Positions 1 to 5,108 are shown, counted from the stretch's first letter. The stretch: 5,482 bases of DNA from Eubacteriales Family XIII. Incertae Sedis bacterium (GCA_031290715.1 JAITNA010000058.1:1-5482), one strand, 5' to 3'. Notes: a model not told the origin generated them from the sequence alone. Made by a program: numbers and translations.

Positions 1-1
1 G

Positions 2-334
2 CTTCACAAAAAGGCGTTTGAAAACAGCTATACGGCGGTATTCCTCTACGACGGGGAAACGCTGATCGGGCTCGGCCGCGCGATTTCGGACGGCGCTTAC
101 GAAGCGGCGATTTACGACATTGCCGTCGCGCCGGACTATCAGGGCAGGGGCCTTGGCAGGACGATCCTCGAAACGCTTCTTGCGGATCTGAAGGGATTCA
201 ACGCAATCCTGTTCGCCGCGCCCGGAAAAGTGCCTTTTTACGGACGGCTCGGATTCCGGAAAATGCGCACCGGGATGGCGTGTTTCACGAGCGCCGAAAT
301 GGCGGAAACGATCAGCGACGCGGTTGACATATAG
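2..334 (+). CDS. GNAT-family N-acetyltransferase, 3' part only
   Basis: The open frame enters at the left edge and gives 110 codons before TAG. It contains the acetyl-CoA binding motif A of GNAT enzymes, VAPDYQGRGLG (visible residues 42-52, the Q-x-x-G-x-G loop), preceded by a typical beta4 strand (AAIYDIAV). It also has the C-terminal FYGRLGF segment (motif B region, near residues 80-86) seen in many small GNAT proteins. The family moves an acetyl group from acetyl-CoA to an amine; the substrate cannot be read from this fragment. The N-terminal part, including the start, lies outside the window; a whole protein of this type is usually about 135-160 residues. The next gene starts 46 bp downstream on the same strand, so co-transcription is possible. 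Family assignment is firm; substrate and symbol are unknown. Confidence 0.88.
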   Translation, partial: LHKKAFENSYTAVFLYDGETLIGLGRAISDGAYEAAIYDIAVAPDYQGRGLGRTILETLLADLKGFNAILFAAPGKVPFYGRLGFRKMRTGMACFTSAEMAETISDAVDI

Positions 335-341
335 ATTTAAT

Positions 342-371
342 TTGCCGTCTGCGCGGGGGGCGCGATATGAT
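342..371 (+). promoter_or_regulatory. candidate sigma-70-type promoter for the SanA-like gene
   Basis: TTGCCG (342-347, four of six consensus bases) is followed after 18 bp by TATGAT (366-371, five of six). The likely transcription start would be near 378, only a few bases before the ATG at 381. If real, it would make an almost leaderless mRNA, which fits the lack of a Shine-Dalgarno sequence at that start. Motif reading only; the -35 is weak and the site is unproven. Confidence 0.3.
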
Positions 372-380
372 AATAGCGCT

Positions 381-1073
381 ATGCGTATACTGAAAAAAAT
401 CCTGAAAACTATTTTTGTCACGATTCTCATTCTCGCCGCCGCTGCCGCCGCGATCAACATCTATGTCGTCGCCTCCGTGAAAGATCATATCGGTTCGCCC
501 GAACAGGCCGCCGCGTGGATCGCCGAGGAAGGAGCGGCTTCTTGTATTCTCGTCCTCGGCGCTTCCGTGGCGGGCGGGGAACCGAGCCCCATCCTCGCGC
601 ATCGTTTGGACGCGGGCTTGGAGATATTCTCACTGGGGGCGTCCGACATTCTGCTGCTATCAGGCGACAACGGCAGCGTCGAATACAACGAAGTGCAGGG
701 CATGAAAAATTACATCCTGAAAAACGGCGGGGGCTGCGGCGCCGAGGACGCGAACATCTATCTTGATTACGCGGGGTTTTCCACCTATGACAGCGCCTAT
801 CGCTGCAAGAATATCTTTGAGGGCGAGCGGGTCGTCGTCGTCACGCAGCGTTACCACCTCTACCGCGCGCTCTATATTGCCGACAAACTCGGATTGGACG
901 CTTATGGGGTCGCCGCCGAGGATATCAAAGGCGGCCAATTTGCGCGGGACGTCCGGGAGATTCCGGCGCGCGTCAAGGATTTTTTCCTTTCCCTTGCGAA
1001 AGGCAAGCCCGCCATCCTCGGGGAAAAAGTCCCCTTAGTCTATCCGTCCACGCAAGCCGCGCAAGCGGAATGA
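381..1073 (+). CDS. SanA/YdcF-like DUF218 membrane-anchored protein
   Basis: The predicted protein has 230 residues. The N-terminus is short and basic (MRILKKILK) and is followed by a hydrophobic helix at about residues 10-31, a signal anchor that should place the rest outside the membrane. The DUF218 domain follows: ILVLGASV (56-63), PSPILAHRLD (68-77), ILLLSGDNG (90-98), the family hallmark LDYAGFSTYDSAYR (128-141) and VVVVTQRYHLYRALYIA (151-167). This pattern is closest to SanA, known in E. coli for vancomycin exclusion at high temperature; the biochemical role of the family is unsettled. A longer reading from TTG at 324 would add 19 residues ahead of the signal anchor, so ATG 381 is preferred, although no good Shine-Dalgarno precedes either start. 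The last 34 bp overlap the convergent histidine kinase gene. Family assignment is confident, function is not. Confidence 0.87.
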   Translation: MRILKKILKTIFVTILILAAAAAAINIYVVASVKDHIGSPEQAAAWIAEEGAASCILVLGASVAGGEPSPILAHRLDAGLEIFSLGASDILLLSGDNGSVEYNEVQGMKNYILKNGGGCGAEDANIYLDYAGFSTYDSAYRCKNIFEGERVVVVTQRYHLYRALYIADKLGLDAYGVAAEDIKGGQFARDVREIPARVKDFFLSLAKGKPAILGEKVPLVYPSTQAAQAE

Positions 1074-2398
1074 AGCGCCAAAGCGGACAAATTTCCGTCC
1101 TCGGGCACGCTCGATAAGGGCAATATTACCGTAAATCGCGAGCCGATCCCCACGCGGCTGTATACCTCCAGCGATCCGCCGTGCCGCTCCGCGATCTGTT
1201 TCGCGATGGCAAGGCCTAGGCCCGATCCGCCCGTATTGCGCGCCCGCGCCTCGTCCGCCCGCACGAAGCGGTCGAAAATATGCGGCAGCACGTCGGCGGG
1301 TATCCCCTGGCCCTCATCCTGCACCGCGACGCGAACACACGGCCCCACCGGGCTACCGGCGCCTTCGCGGTCTGTGAAGAGCGATAATGTAATGGCTCCG
1401 TCCGCCGGCGTGTATTTGATGCTGTTATCCACGAGAATGCGAAGAAGCTGTTTGATCAGGCCCGCGTCCCCCGTGATCCATACCGGGGTTTCCGGCAGTT
1501 TGGCCCGTATCTCATGCCCGCTGTCGATCATCAATTCCTCGCGCAGCACTTCCTCCATGAGGGCGCGTGCGTCGATCGGCCGCCGGCCTGTCTGCAGCGT
1601 ATCGTTATCGCCGCGCGCTAAGAATAACAGCTGATTGACCAACTGTTTCATGGCGTCGGCTTCCGACTTGATGGCTTCAATGCTCTCTTTCAGCGTGTCC
1701 GGATCCTCGCTGCCCCAGCGCGAAAGCATATTGGCGTAGCCCTGAATCACCGCAATCGGCGTCCGGAGTTCGTGGGACGCGTCGGAAACGAACTTGGTCT
1801 GCGCTTCATAGGACGACTCCAGACGCCGCAGCATATCGTCTATGGCGACGGCGAGCGGGCGCAAATCCTCGCTCGCCGCGTCCGGGCCGAAATGCAGACC
1901 CATATCCCGCGCGTCCACGCGGCCGAGCGCTTCTGCCATGCGCCGGAGGGCTTCCGGGGAAGCCCCGCTGTCCGTGCCGGCCGCCGCGGCGTCCGAAGCC
2001 TCCTGCCACACACTGGCGTAGGCGTCGGTCGCCGCCCGAAGCTCCCGCAGAGGTTCCAACTGTTTCCGGATCGCCCCGCGCAATTTCGCCGTCGTGATGA
2101 TCAGGCAGAGTACTTCGACGAGCCCGATGACAATCAAGATCGGATAGGAAGTCACGTCGAAATACCGGACGCCCCCCACCCACACGTGTACGCCCGTCAA
2201 GGCGTCTTTCAGCCAGTCGGGATCGTTCGGCAGCAAACCCGGATCGAGTGCGTAGACCGAAATGAAAAACGCGATCACGAGGTCAATCACGACGAAAGCC
2301 GCGATCTGCTCCCCGAGAATCGTCCCGGACAGCCGCCACGCAATCTTGCGGTGGCTCTTGTCTTTCGGCTCCCACGCCCCTTTGTTAAAGTCCGTCAT
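1040..2398 (-). CDS. two-component sensor histidine kinase
   Basis: The predicted protein has 452 residues and is a membrane sensor kinase that should phosphorylate the response regulator encoded just upstream. Order: basic cytoplasmic start, membrane helix 1 (about 31-50), a short outer loop of about 33 residues, membrane helix 2 (about 84-103), and a HAMP-like but Ala-rich linker (104-200). Next is the dimerisation domain with the phospho-accepting histidine H209 in FVSDASHELRTPI. The ATPase domain shows an N box (N325 in ILVDNSIKYTP), G1 (DEGQGIP, 361-367), F box (FDRF, 375-378) and G2 (GGSGLGLAI, 390-398). All catalytic motifs are intact. A strong AGGAGG (2406-2411) lies 7 nt before the ATG. 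The outer loop is too small for a separate sensor domain, so it may sense within the membrane or through a partner. A 22-residue tail follows the last kinase strand and includes the overlap with the convergent SanA-like gene. ArlS-like overall; signal unknown. Confidence 0.95.
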   Translation of the reverse strand: MTDFNKGAWEPKDKSHRKIAWRLSGTILGEQIAAFVVIDLVIAFFISVYALDPGLLPNDPDWLKDALTGVHVWVGGVRYFDVTSYPILIVIGLVEVLCLIITTAKLRGAIRKQLEPLRELRAATDAYASVWQEASDAAAAGTDSGASPEALRRMAEALGRVDARDMGLHFGPDAASEDLRPLAVAIDDMLRRLESSYEAQTKFVSDASHELRTPIAVIQGYANMLSRWGSEDPDTLKESIEAIKSEADAMKQLVNQLLFLARGDNDTLQTGRRPIDARALMEEVLREELMIDSGHEIRAKLPETPVWITGDAGLIKQLLRILVDNSIKYTPADGAITLSLFTDREGAGSPVGPCVRVAVQDEGQGIPADVLPHIFDRFVRADEARARNTGGSGLGLAIAKQIAERHGGSLEVYSRVGIGSRFTVILPLSSVPEDGNLSALALHSACAACVDG

Positions 2399-2405
2399 CG
2401 CCGCT

Positions 2406-2411
2406 CCTCCT
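2406..2411 (-). promoter_or_regulatory. strong ribosome binding site of the histidine kinase gene
   Basis: On the minus strand this reads AGGAGG, 7 nt before the kinase ATG (2398). Bases 2410-2411 belong to the TAG stop codon (2410-2412) of the response regulator, so ribosomes ending the regulator cover this site. This arrangement favours translational coupling and supports the chosen kinase start. Confidence 0.8.
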
Positions 2412-3108
2412 ACACAATCTTGTATCCGACGCCGCGCACAGTCGTAATGAGTTTGATGTCAAATCGCTCATCGATCTTGCTGCGCAGGAAACGGATATAG
2501 ACGTCTACCACGTTTGTTTCCCCGATAAAGTCGTATCCCCACACATGATTGAGCAGCGCGTCGCGGCTCATCACGCGCCCCTTGTTTTCAAGAAGGCAGT
2601 GCAGGAGTTCAAATTCCTTGTGCGTCAGTTCGACCTCCTCGCCGCCGCAGGTCGTCGTATGCGCGTCCGCGTCTAGCCGCACCGTGCCCTCGCCTACGCC
2701 CGCCGTCAGCGCATGGGAGTCCACCGCTCCGCCGCCCGTGCCGCCCGCGCGTTTGCGAATCGCCGCACGGATTCTCGCCAGCAATTCCTCAATAACAAAG
2801 GGCTTCGTTACATAGTCGTCCGCGCCGCTATCGAGCCCCAATACCTTGTCGACGGTTTCATCCCTTGCCGTCAGCAGGATCACGGGCGTAGCCTTTGACT
2901 TGCGCAGCCGCCGCAGCACCTCTATCCCGGATATGCCCGGAAGCATGACGTCTAAAAGGATCAGGTCGAAATCCGCGCCCTCCGCTTTCTCAAGACCCGC
3001 CGCCCCGTCGAAGGCTTTTTCCGTTTCATAATCCTCGTGGCCGAGCTCCAATTCGATCATGCGCGCGAGCTTTTCATCATCCTCGACAATCAGGATTTTT
3101 TCACTCAT
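2410..3108 (-). CDS. OmpR/PhoB-family response regulator
   Basis: The predicted protein has 232 residues, the normal length for the family. The receiver domain (about 3-118) has the acidic pocket E9-D10-D11, the phospho-accepting D53 in LILLDVMLPG, T80 and the conserved K102 in the TKPF motif. A Gly-rich linker (about 121-140) leads to a winged-helix DNA-binding domain (about 141-232) with ELTHKEFELL, the recognition helix region NVVDVYIRFLRSKID and the wing TTVRGVGYKIV. It should be phosphorylated by the adjacent kinase and bind direct-repeat sites as a dimer. The sequence is ArlR-like. The ATG overlaps the end of the upstream DUF4342 gene by 8 bp, with a modest GGAA ribosome site (3114-3117) 5 nt before it, so translation is probably coupled. 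Target genes are unknown; autoregulation of the operon is plausible. Confidence 0.95.
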   Translation of the reverse strand: MSEKILIVEDDEKLARMIELELGHEDYETEKAFDGAAGLEKAEGADFDLILLDVMLPGISGIEVLRRLRKSKATPVILLTARDETVDKVLGLDSGADDYVTKPFVIEELLARIRAAIRKRAGGTGGGAVDSHALTAGVGEGTVRLDADAHTTTCGGEEVELTHKEFELLHCLLENKGRVMSRDALLNHVWGYDFIGETNVVDVYIRFLRSKIDERFDIKLITTVRGVGYKIV

Positions 3109-4021
3109 CGCCGTTCCATCCCCTTCCGTCGCCGCCGCCGTTATTGCCGCCGCCGTTTCTGTGCCGTTCGGCCTCTTTCGCTTTCTCCGCTTCGGCCGCT
3201 TCCCTCACTTCCTGCTTGATCCGATCCGCCGCTTCCGACACCCCGTCCATCGTCCGGTTGATCGCTTCCTTTCCCAGATTCGGCCCGCTGAAGTGATAGC
3301 GCCATCCGAAAAACAGCCCGATCGCAAGCAGCACGAGCGTAAGCCAAAACCACGGAATCAGCAAAATGATGAAAAACAGCACCGGGAAATGCACGATCCG
3401 CTCGCCCCTGCGCCAAATCTCAAAATAGTTGACGAGCGACGCGTGCAGCGCCTTTTTCAGAAACGCGCCGAAGCGCCGCATGAGATCATCAAAGCCCGTA
3501 TGCTCGTCGCGATAAGTATAGTAATAATTATAAGAAGTTTTCCCGCCATTCTGATAGTAATGCCCGGAATAAGTATATCCCTGCTGCGGGCCGCCGCCGG
3601 GATTTGCCCCCGCGCCTGTGCCCGCGCCTGTTTGCGAGGCTCCGGCTCCCGGATTTGCAGGGCCGCCGCCGGGCGCGTTCCCGCCAAATCCGAAGCCGCC
3701 CCCGCCGCCGGCTGTGTTCCCGCCGGGTCCGGAGCCGTTCGCGTTCCCGCCGCCGGGCGCGTTTCCGGGCGCGCCGCCCTGTCCTGCCGCAGCGCTGCCC
3801 TGTCCGCTCATGCCCATGCCGGGGATCGGCCCCCGGCGCATCGGCACAGCGCCGACCGTACTGTAACCGGCGCCGTTTCCGTCCGCCCGGCCGCGGCTCT
3901 CAAGCAGAATCACCGCGTCGAGCAAATCGCCGCCCGCGGCGGCCAGTGTTTCCCGAGCCTCTTCATAGCTGATGCCGGTCTGCTGCCTAAGCCGTTCGAT
4001 TTTCGCGACTGAAATTTCCAT
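3101..4021 (-). CDS. DUF4342 membrane protein with N-terminal UBA-like domain
   Basis: The predicted protein has 306 residues and is the first gene of the two-component operon. Residues 3-42 (KIERLRQQTGISYEEARETL...GGDLLDAVILLE) form a UBA/TS-N-like three-helix domain of the kind found in EF-Ts and in DUF4342 proteins. Residues 44-148 are a Gly/Ala/Asn/Pro-rich, probably disordered linker with two exact GNAPGGG copies (86-92 and 114-120). Residues 149-170 are Tyr-rich (nine Tyr in 22). The DUF4342 core follows: a helix at about 177-196, then VNYFEIWRRGERIVHFPV and a hydrophobic stretch of about 30 residues (211-240, one membrane helix or a hairpin broken at P223). A charged helix (about 250-288, Glu/Lys/Arg/Ala-rich) and a Gly/Asn tail end the protein. 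AAAGGA (4029-4034) lies 7 nt before the ATG. The start of the downstream regulator overlaps this gene by 8 bp. The function is unknown; its position suggests an accessory of the two-component system. The assignment to DUF4342 rests on pattern recognition. Confidence 0.82.
   Translation of the reverse strand: MEISVAKIERLRQQTGISYEEARETLAAAGGDLLDAVILLESRGRADGNGAGYSTVGAVPMRRGPIPGMGMSGQGSAAAGQGGAPGNAPGGGNANGSGPGGNTAGGGGGFGFGGNAPGGGPANPGAGASQTGAGTGAGANPGGGPQQGYTYSGHYYQNGGKTSYNYYYTYRDEHTGFDDLMRRFGAFLKKALHASLVNYFEIWRRGERIVHFPVLFFIILLIPWFWLTLVLLAIGLFFGWRYHFSGPNLGKEAINRTMDGVSEAADRIKQEVREAAEAEKAKEAERHRNGGGNNGGGDGRGWNGDE
3664..3763 (-). repeat. internal direct repeat in the Gly-rich linker of the DUF4342 gene
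   Basis: The 16-bp sequence CGCCGCCGGGCGCGTT (plus strand) occurs at 3664-3679 and again at 3748-3763, 84 bp apart and therefore in frame (28 codons). It encodes the two GNAPGGG peptides. The whole region is GC-rich low-complexity DNA that could expand or contract by slippage or recombination without breaking the frame. Confidence 0.7.
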
Positions 4022-4040
4022 GATTGCATCCTTTCCGCGT

Positions 4041-4063
4041 CCAAATCCATTTTGGTTATGGAT
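4041..4063. promoter_or_regulatory. overlapping inverted repeats in the DUF4342 operon leader
   Basis: Two short perfect inverted repeats overlap: CCAAA-5 nt-TTTGG (4041-4055) and ATCCAT-7 nt-ATGGAT (4045-4063). They are mutually exclusive as hairpins. They lie 20-42 bp upstream of the DUF4342 ATG, downstream of the candidate promoter, so they would be in the 5' untranslated RNA or form a DNA operator. Short arms like these can arise by chance. Confidence 0.3.
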
Positions 4064-4089
4064 ACATCTTACCGCGAAAGGGTTAACGA

Positions 4090-4119
4090 ATCATAGCGTA
4101 TAGATTAAAAAACGCTTAA
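4090..4119 (-). promoter_or_regulatory. candidate promoter of the DUF4342-regulator-kinase operon
   Basis: On the minus strand TATGAT (4090-4095, five of six -10 bases) is preceded after 18 bp by TTAAGC (4114-4119, only three of six -35 bases). The region around it is AT-rich compared with the genes. A poor -35 is common at promoters that need an activator, such as a phosphorylated OmpR-type regulator, so autoregulation is possible (inference). Confidence 0.3.
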
Positions 4120-4128
4120 AATAAATAA

Positions 4129-4165
4129 TGTCATTCTTGGGCGCGAAGCGTCCCGAGAATCCAGT
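4129..4165. repeat. solitary palindromic repeat, possible aroQ terminator
   Basis: TGTCATTCTTGGG (4129-4141) and TCCCGAGAATCCAGT (4151-4165) flank a short centre CGCGAAGCG. It folds as ATTCT-T-GGG-CGC, loop GAA, GCG-(T bulge)-CCC-G-AGAAT. The same two arms occur, in reverse orientation, inside the MITE-like element at 4823-4870 with a different, longer centre, so this is a dispersed repeat and not a chance hairpin. It starts 7 bp past the aroQ stop. The minus-strand RNA that follows is U-rich but lacks a clean U run, so it may only weakly terminate aroQ transcription. It resembles the widespread TCATTC...GAATC type of bacterial intergenic repeats. Confidence 0.7.
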
Positions 4166-4171
4166 CGCAGC

Positions 4172-4591
4172 CTACACAAGCGCCCGCAGCGCAAGCAGAT
4201 AGCTGTCGCCGCCGAAGCCCGCAATGATCCCCCTGCACACCGGCGCGATCACGGACGTATGCCGAAACTCCTCGCGCGCGGCCACATTTGAAAGATGCAC
4301 CTCTGCCACAGGAGCGCTGACAGCAGAAACCGCGTCGCGAATGGCGATGGAATAATGTGTATAAGCCCCGGCGTTCAAGATGATGCCGTCCGCGCCGCCC
4401 GCCCGCTGTATCGCCGTCACGATCTCGCCTTCCACATTGCTCTGAAAAAACGTGCAGTCCGCGCCAAGCCCCGCCGCGGCCGCCGCAATGCGCGCGTTGA
4501 TACCACTCAGCGTTTCCCCGCCGTAACGCTCCGGCTCCCGCTCCCCGAGCAGATTCAGATTTGGCCCATTGATTACCGCAATCGTTTTCAT
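4172..4591 (-). CDS. aroQ: type II 3-dehydroquinate dehydratase
   Basis: The predicted protein has 139 residues, close to the 140-150 usual for the family. It catalyses reversible dehydration of 3-dehydroquinate to 3-dehydroshikimate, the third step of the shikimate pathway, as a cytosolic (typically dodecameric) enzyme. Family features are plain: INGPNLNLLGEREPERYG at residues 7-24 with the lid residues R18 and the catalytic Y23; ILNAGAYTHYS (71-81) with N73 and H79; EVHLSN (97-102) with H99; REEFRHTSV (106-114) with R110; and the C-terminal GFGGDSYLLAL. All catalytic residues are present. AGGG (4600-4603) lies 8 nt before the ATG. No other shikimate genes are in the window, so it appears to be a stand-alone gene. 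It lies upstream of the two-component operon on the same strand, separated by 150 bp that hold a repeat and a candidate promoter. Confidence 0.97.
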   Translation of the reverse strand: MKTIAVINGPNLNLLGEREPERYGGETLSGINARIAAAAAGLGADCTFFQSNVEGEIVTAIQRAGGADGIILNAGAYTHYSIAIRDAVSAVSAPVAEVHLSNVAAREEFRHTSVIAPVCRGIIAGFGGDSYLLALRALV

Positions 4592-4754
4592 TCTTTTATC
4601 CCTGCCTGGTTACAAACAAAAATACACACCGCCGTTATCGCCGCCGCGCGGCAACAGTAATAGTATACACCTTTCCCCCGCAAATCGCCGTCCTTTTTGC
4701 TTTCCTTTGGTATCGCCTCTTTTGCAGCGCCGGAAGTGTCCGGGGTAATAAACG

Positions 4755-4898
4755 GTGTCTATTCAGACCTCCGGGAAAACTGCTGTCATTCCCGCGAATG
4801 CGGGAATCCAGTGACATATTTATCACTGGATTCTCGGGATCCACCGCAAGCGGCGGCCCCAAGAATGACAACATTTCAGCAGGGGTCTGAATAGACAC
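4755..4898. mobile_element. 144-bp MITE-like element with 15-bp terminal inverted repeats
   Basis: The ends are GTGTCTATTCAGACC (4755-4769) and its perfect reverse complement (4884-4898), flanked by the 8-bp duplication. Further inside, CTGCTG (4780-4785) matches CAGCAG (4877-4882) and TGTCATTC (4784-4791) matches GAATGACA (4863-4870), so most of the element can fold back on itself. The centre holds three smaller hairpins: ATTCCCGC-GAAT-GCGGGAAT (4788-4807), an 11-bp stem GAATCCAGTGA/TCACTGGATTC with an 8-nt loop (4804-4833), and CCGC-AA-GCGG (4844-4853). It has no room for a transposase, so it would depend on one encoded elsewhere. An 8-bp duplication is compatible with several IS families (for example IS1595, ISL3, IS256 or IS6); I cannot assign one. 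It is inserted between the divergent aroQ and HD genes. Confidence 0.82.
4784..4870. repeat. two opposed copies of the TGTCATTC...GAATCCAGTGA repeat
   Basis: Copy A (4784-4814, plus orientation) starts TGTCATTCCCGCG and ends GAATCCAGTGA. Copy B (4823-4870, minus orientation) starts TGTCATTCTTGGG and ends TCCCGAGAATCCAGTGA, with a longer GC-rich centre holding its own CCGC/GCGG hairpin. They are separated by 8 bp (CATATTTA, 4815-4822). Copy B shares both arms with the solitary copy at 4129-4165. The arms are conserved while the centre varies. Confidence 0.75.
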
Positions 4899-4918
4899 AA
4901 TAAACGTATCCGCACCGT

Positions 4919-4968
4919 TAAGGAAACACTGATTAATTCAGGTGTGCGGATTAATCAGCGTTTCATTA
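4919..4968. repeat. 50-bp imperfect palindrome
   Basis: The left arm (4919-4937) and right arm (4950-4968) are 19 nt each and complementary at 17 positions, around a 12-nt loop (TCAGGTGTGCGG). The inner nine bases CTGATTAAT/ATTAATCAG and the outer GAAAC/GTTTC match perfectly; the mismatches are at 4922/4965 and 4928/4959. It lies 67 bp upstream of the HD gene's -35 box. It is not followed by a convincing U run, so a simple terminator is unlikely. It could be a second small repeat element, an operator, or the remains of a transposon end. No direct repeat flanks it. Confidence 0.65.
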
Positions 4969-5034
4969 GATGATTTTTCAAAGCAAATTGCCCGGCGAAA
5001 GCTGCAATAGCGGTTTTGTGCTGCCGTAATTTTA

Positions 5035-5065
5035 TTGACTCAAACCGTAGTCTGCGTCGTATAAT
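5035..5065 (+). promoter_or_regulatory. sigma-70-type promoter of the HD-domain gene
   Basis: TTGACT (5035-5040, five of six -35 bases) and a perfect TATAAT (5060-5065) are separated by 19 bp, slightly longer than the usual 17. Transcription would start near 5072, giving a leader of about 37 nt before the ATG at 5109. It is the best-looking promoter in the window. Confidence 0.6.
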
Positions 5066-5108
5066 ATTATCTATAACAACGATTTGATCGCGCAAAGGAA
5101 TTGAAAAA

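Larger units (their letters stand above)
4747..4906. repeat. 8-bp target-site duplication flanking the MITE-like element
   Basis: AATAAACG occurs at 4747-4754 directly before the left inverted repeat and again at 4899-4906 directly after the right one. The match is exactly 8 bp: the next bases outward (T4746, T4907) and the adjoining element ends do not extend it. Removing the element and one copy restores a continuous sequence reading GGGGT-AATAAACG-TATCC, the inferred empty site. Confidence 0.88.
4592..5108. other. 517-bp divergent intergenic region without a gene
   Basis: No credible coding sequence is seen here; the short open frames are Arg/Ala-rich or cross the inverted-repeat element. 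From left to right it contains the aroQ leader (4592-4661), with a lone minus-strand TATACT at 4662-4667 as a weak -10 candidate for aroQ lacking a recognisable -35. A pyrimidine-rich stretch (4668-4746), the MITE-like element with its target duplication (4747-4906), a 50-bp palindrome (4919-4968) and the promoter of the HD gene (5035-5065) follow. The first part is GC-rich, while the part after 4900 is AT-richer. Confidence 0.7.

Noticed and set aside
324..329. Perfect TTGACA as a -35 box at the end of the GNAT gene
   Set aside because: The bases 17 bp downstream (347-352, GTCTGC) do not resemble a -10 box, and neighbouring spacings are no better; the sequence also encodes the end of the GNAT protein.
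324..380. TTG at 324 as the start of the SanA-like protein
   Set aside because: It would put 19 polar residues before a normal basic-plus-hydrophobic signal anchor, overlaps the GNAT stop and has no ribosome site.
1772..2500. Plus-strand open frame (242 codons) opposite the histidine kinase
   Set aside because: It is Arg-rich without recognisable motifs and lies fully over a kinase and regulator with every catalytic motif intact.
3059..4012. Long plus-strand open frame (317 codons) opposite the DUF4342 gene
   Set aside because: It is Arg/Ala/Pro-rich, shows no domain, and is the complement of a GC-rich Gly-coding gene that has a clear ribosome site, family motifs and operon context.
4635..4898. 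Minus-strand 87-codon open frame crossing the MITE
   Set aside because: It begins within the MITE's terminal inverted repeat, runs through palindromic repeats, ends in low-complexity Arg residues and has no ribosome site or family resemblance.
4755..4898. CRISPR array or paired intrinsic terminators instead of a MITE
   Set aside because: There are no regularly spaced direct repeats with spacers, and the hairpins lack U runs. The 15-bp inverted ends with an 8-bp direct duplication fit transposition better, and a terminator pair is not needed between divergent genes.
4919..4968. Palindrome as an intrinsic terminator
   Set aside because: The stem is AT-rich and no U tract follows immediately; no gene ends next to it on either strand.
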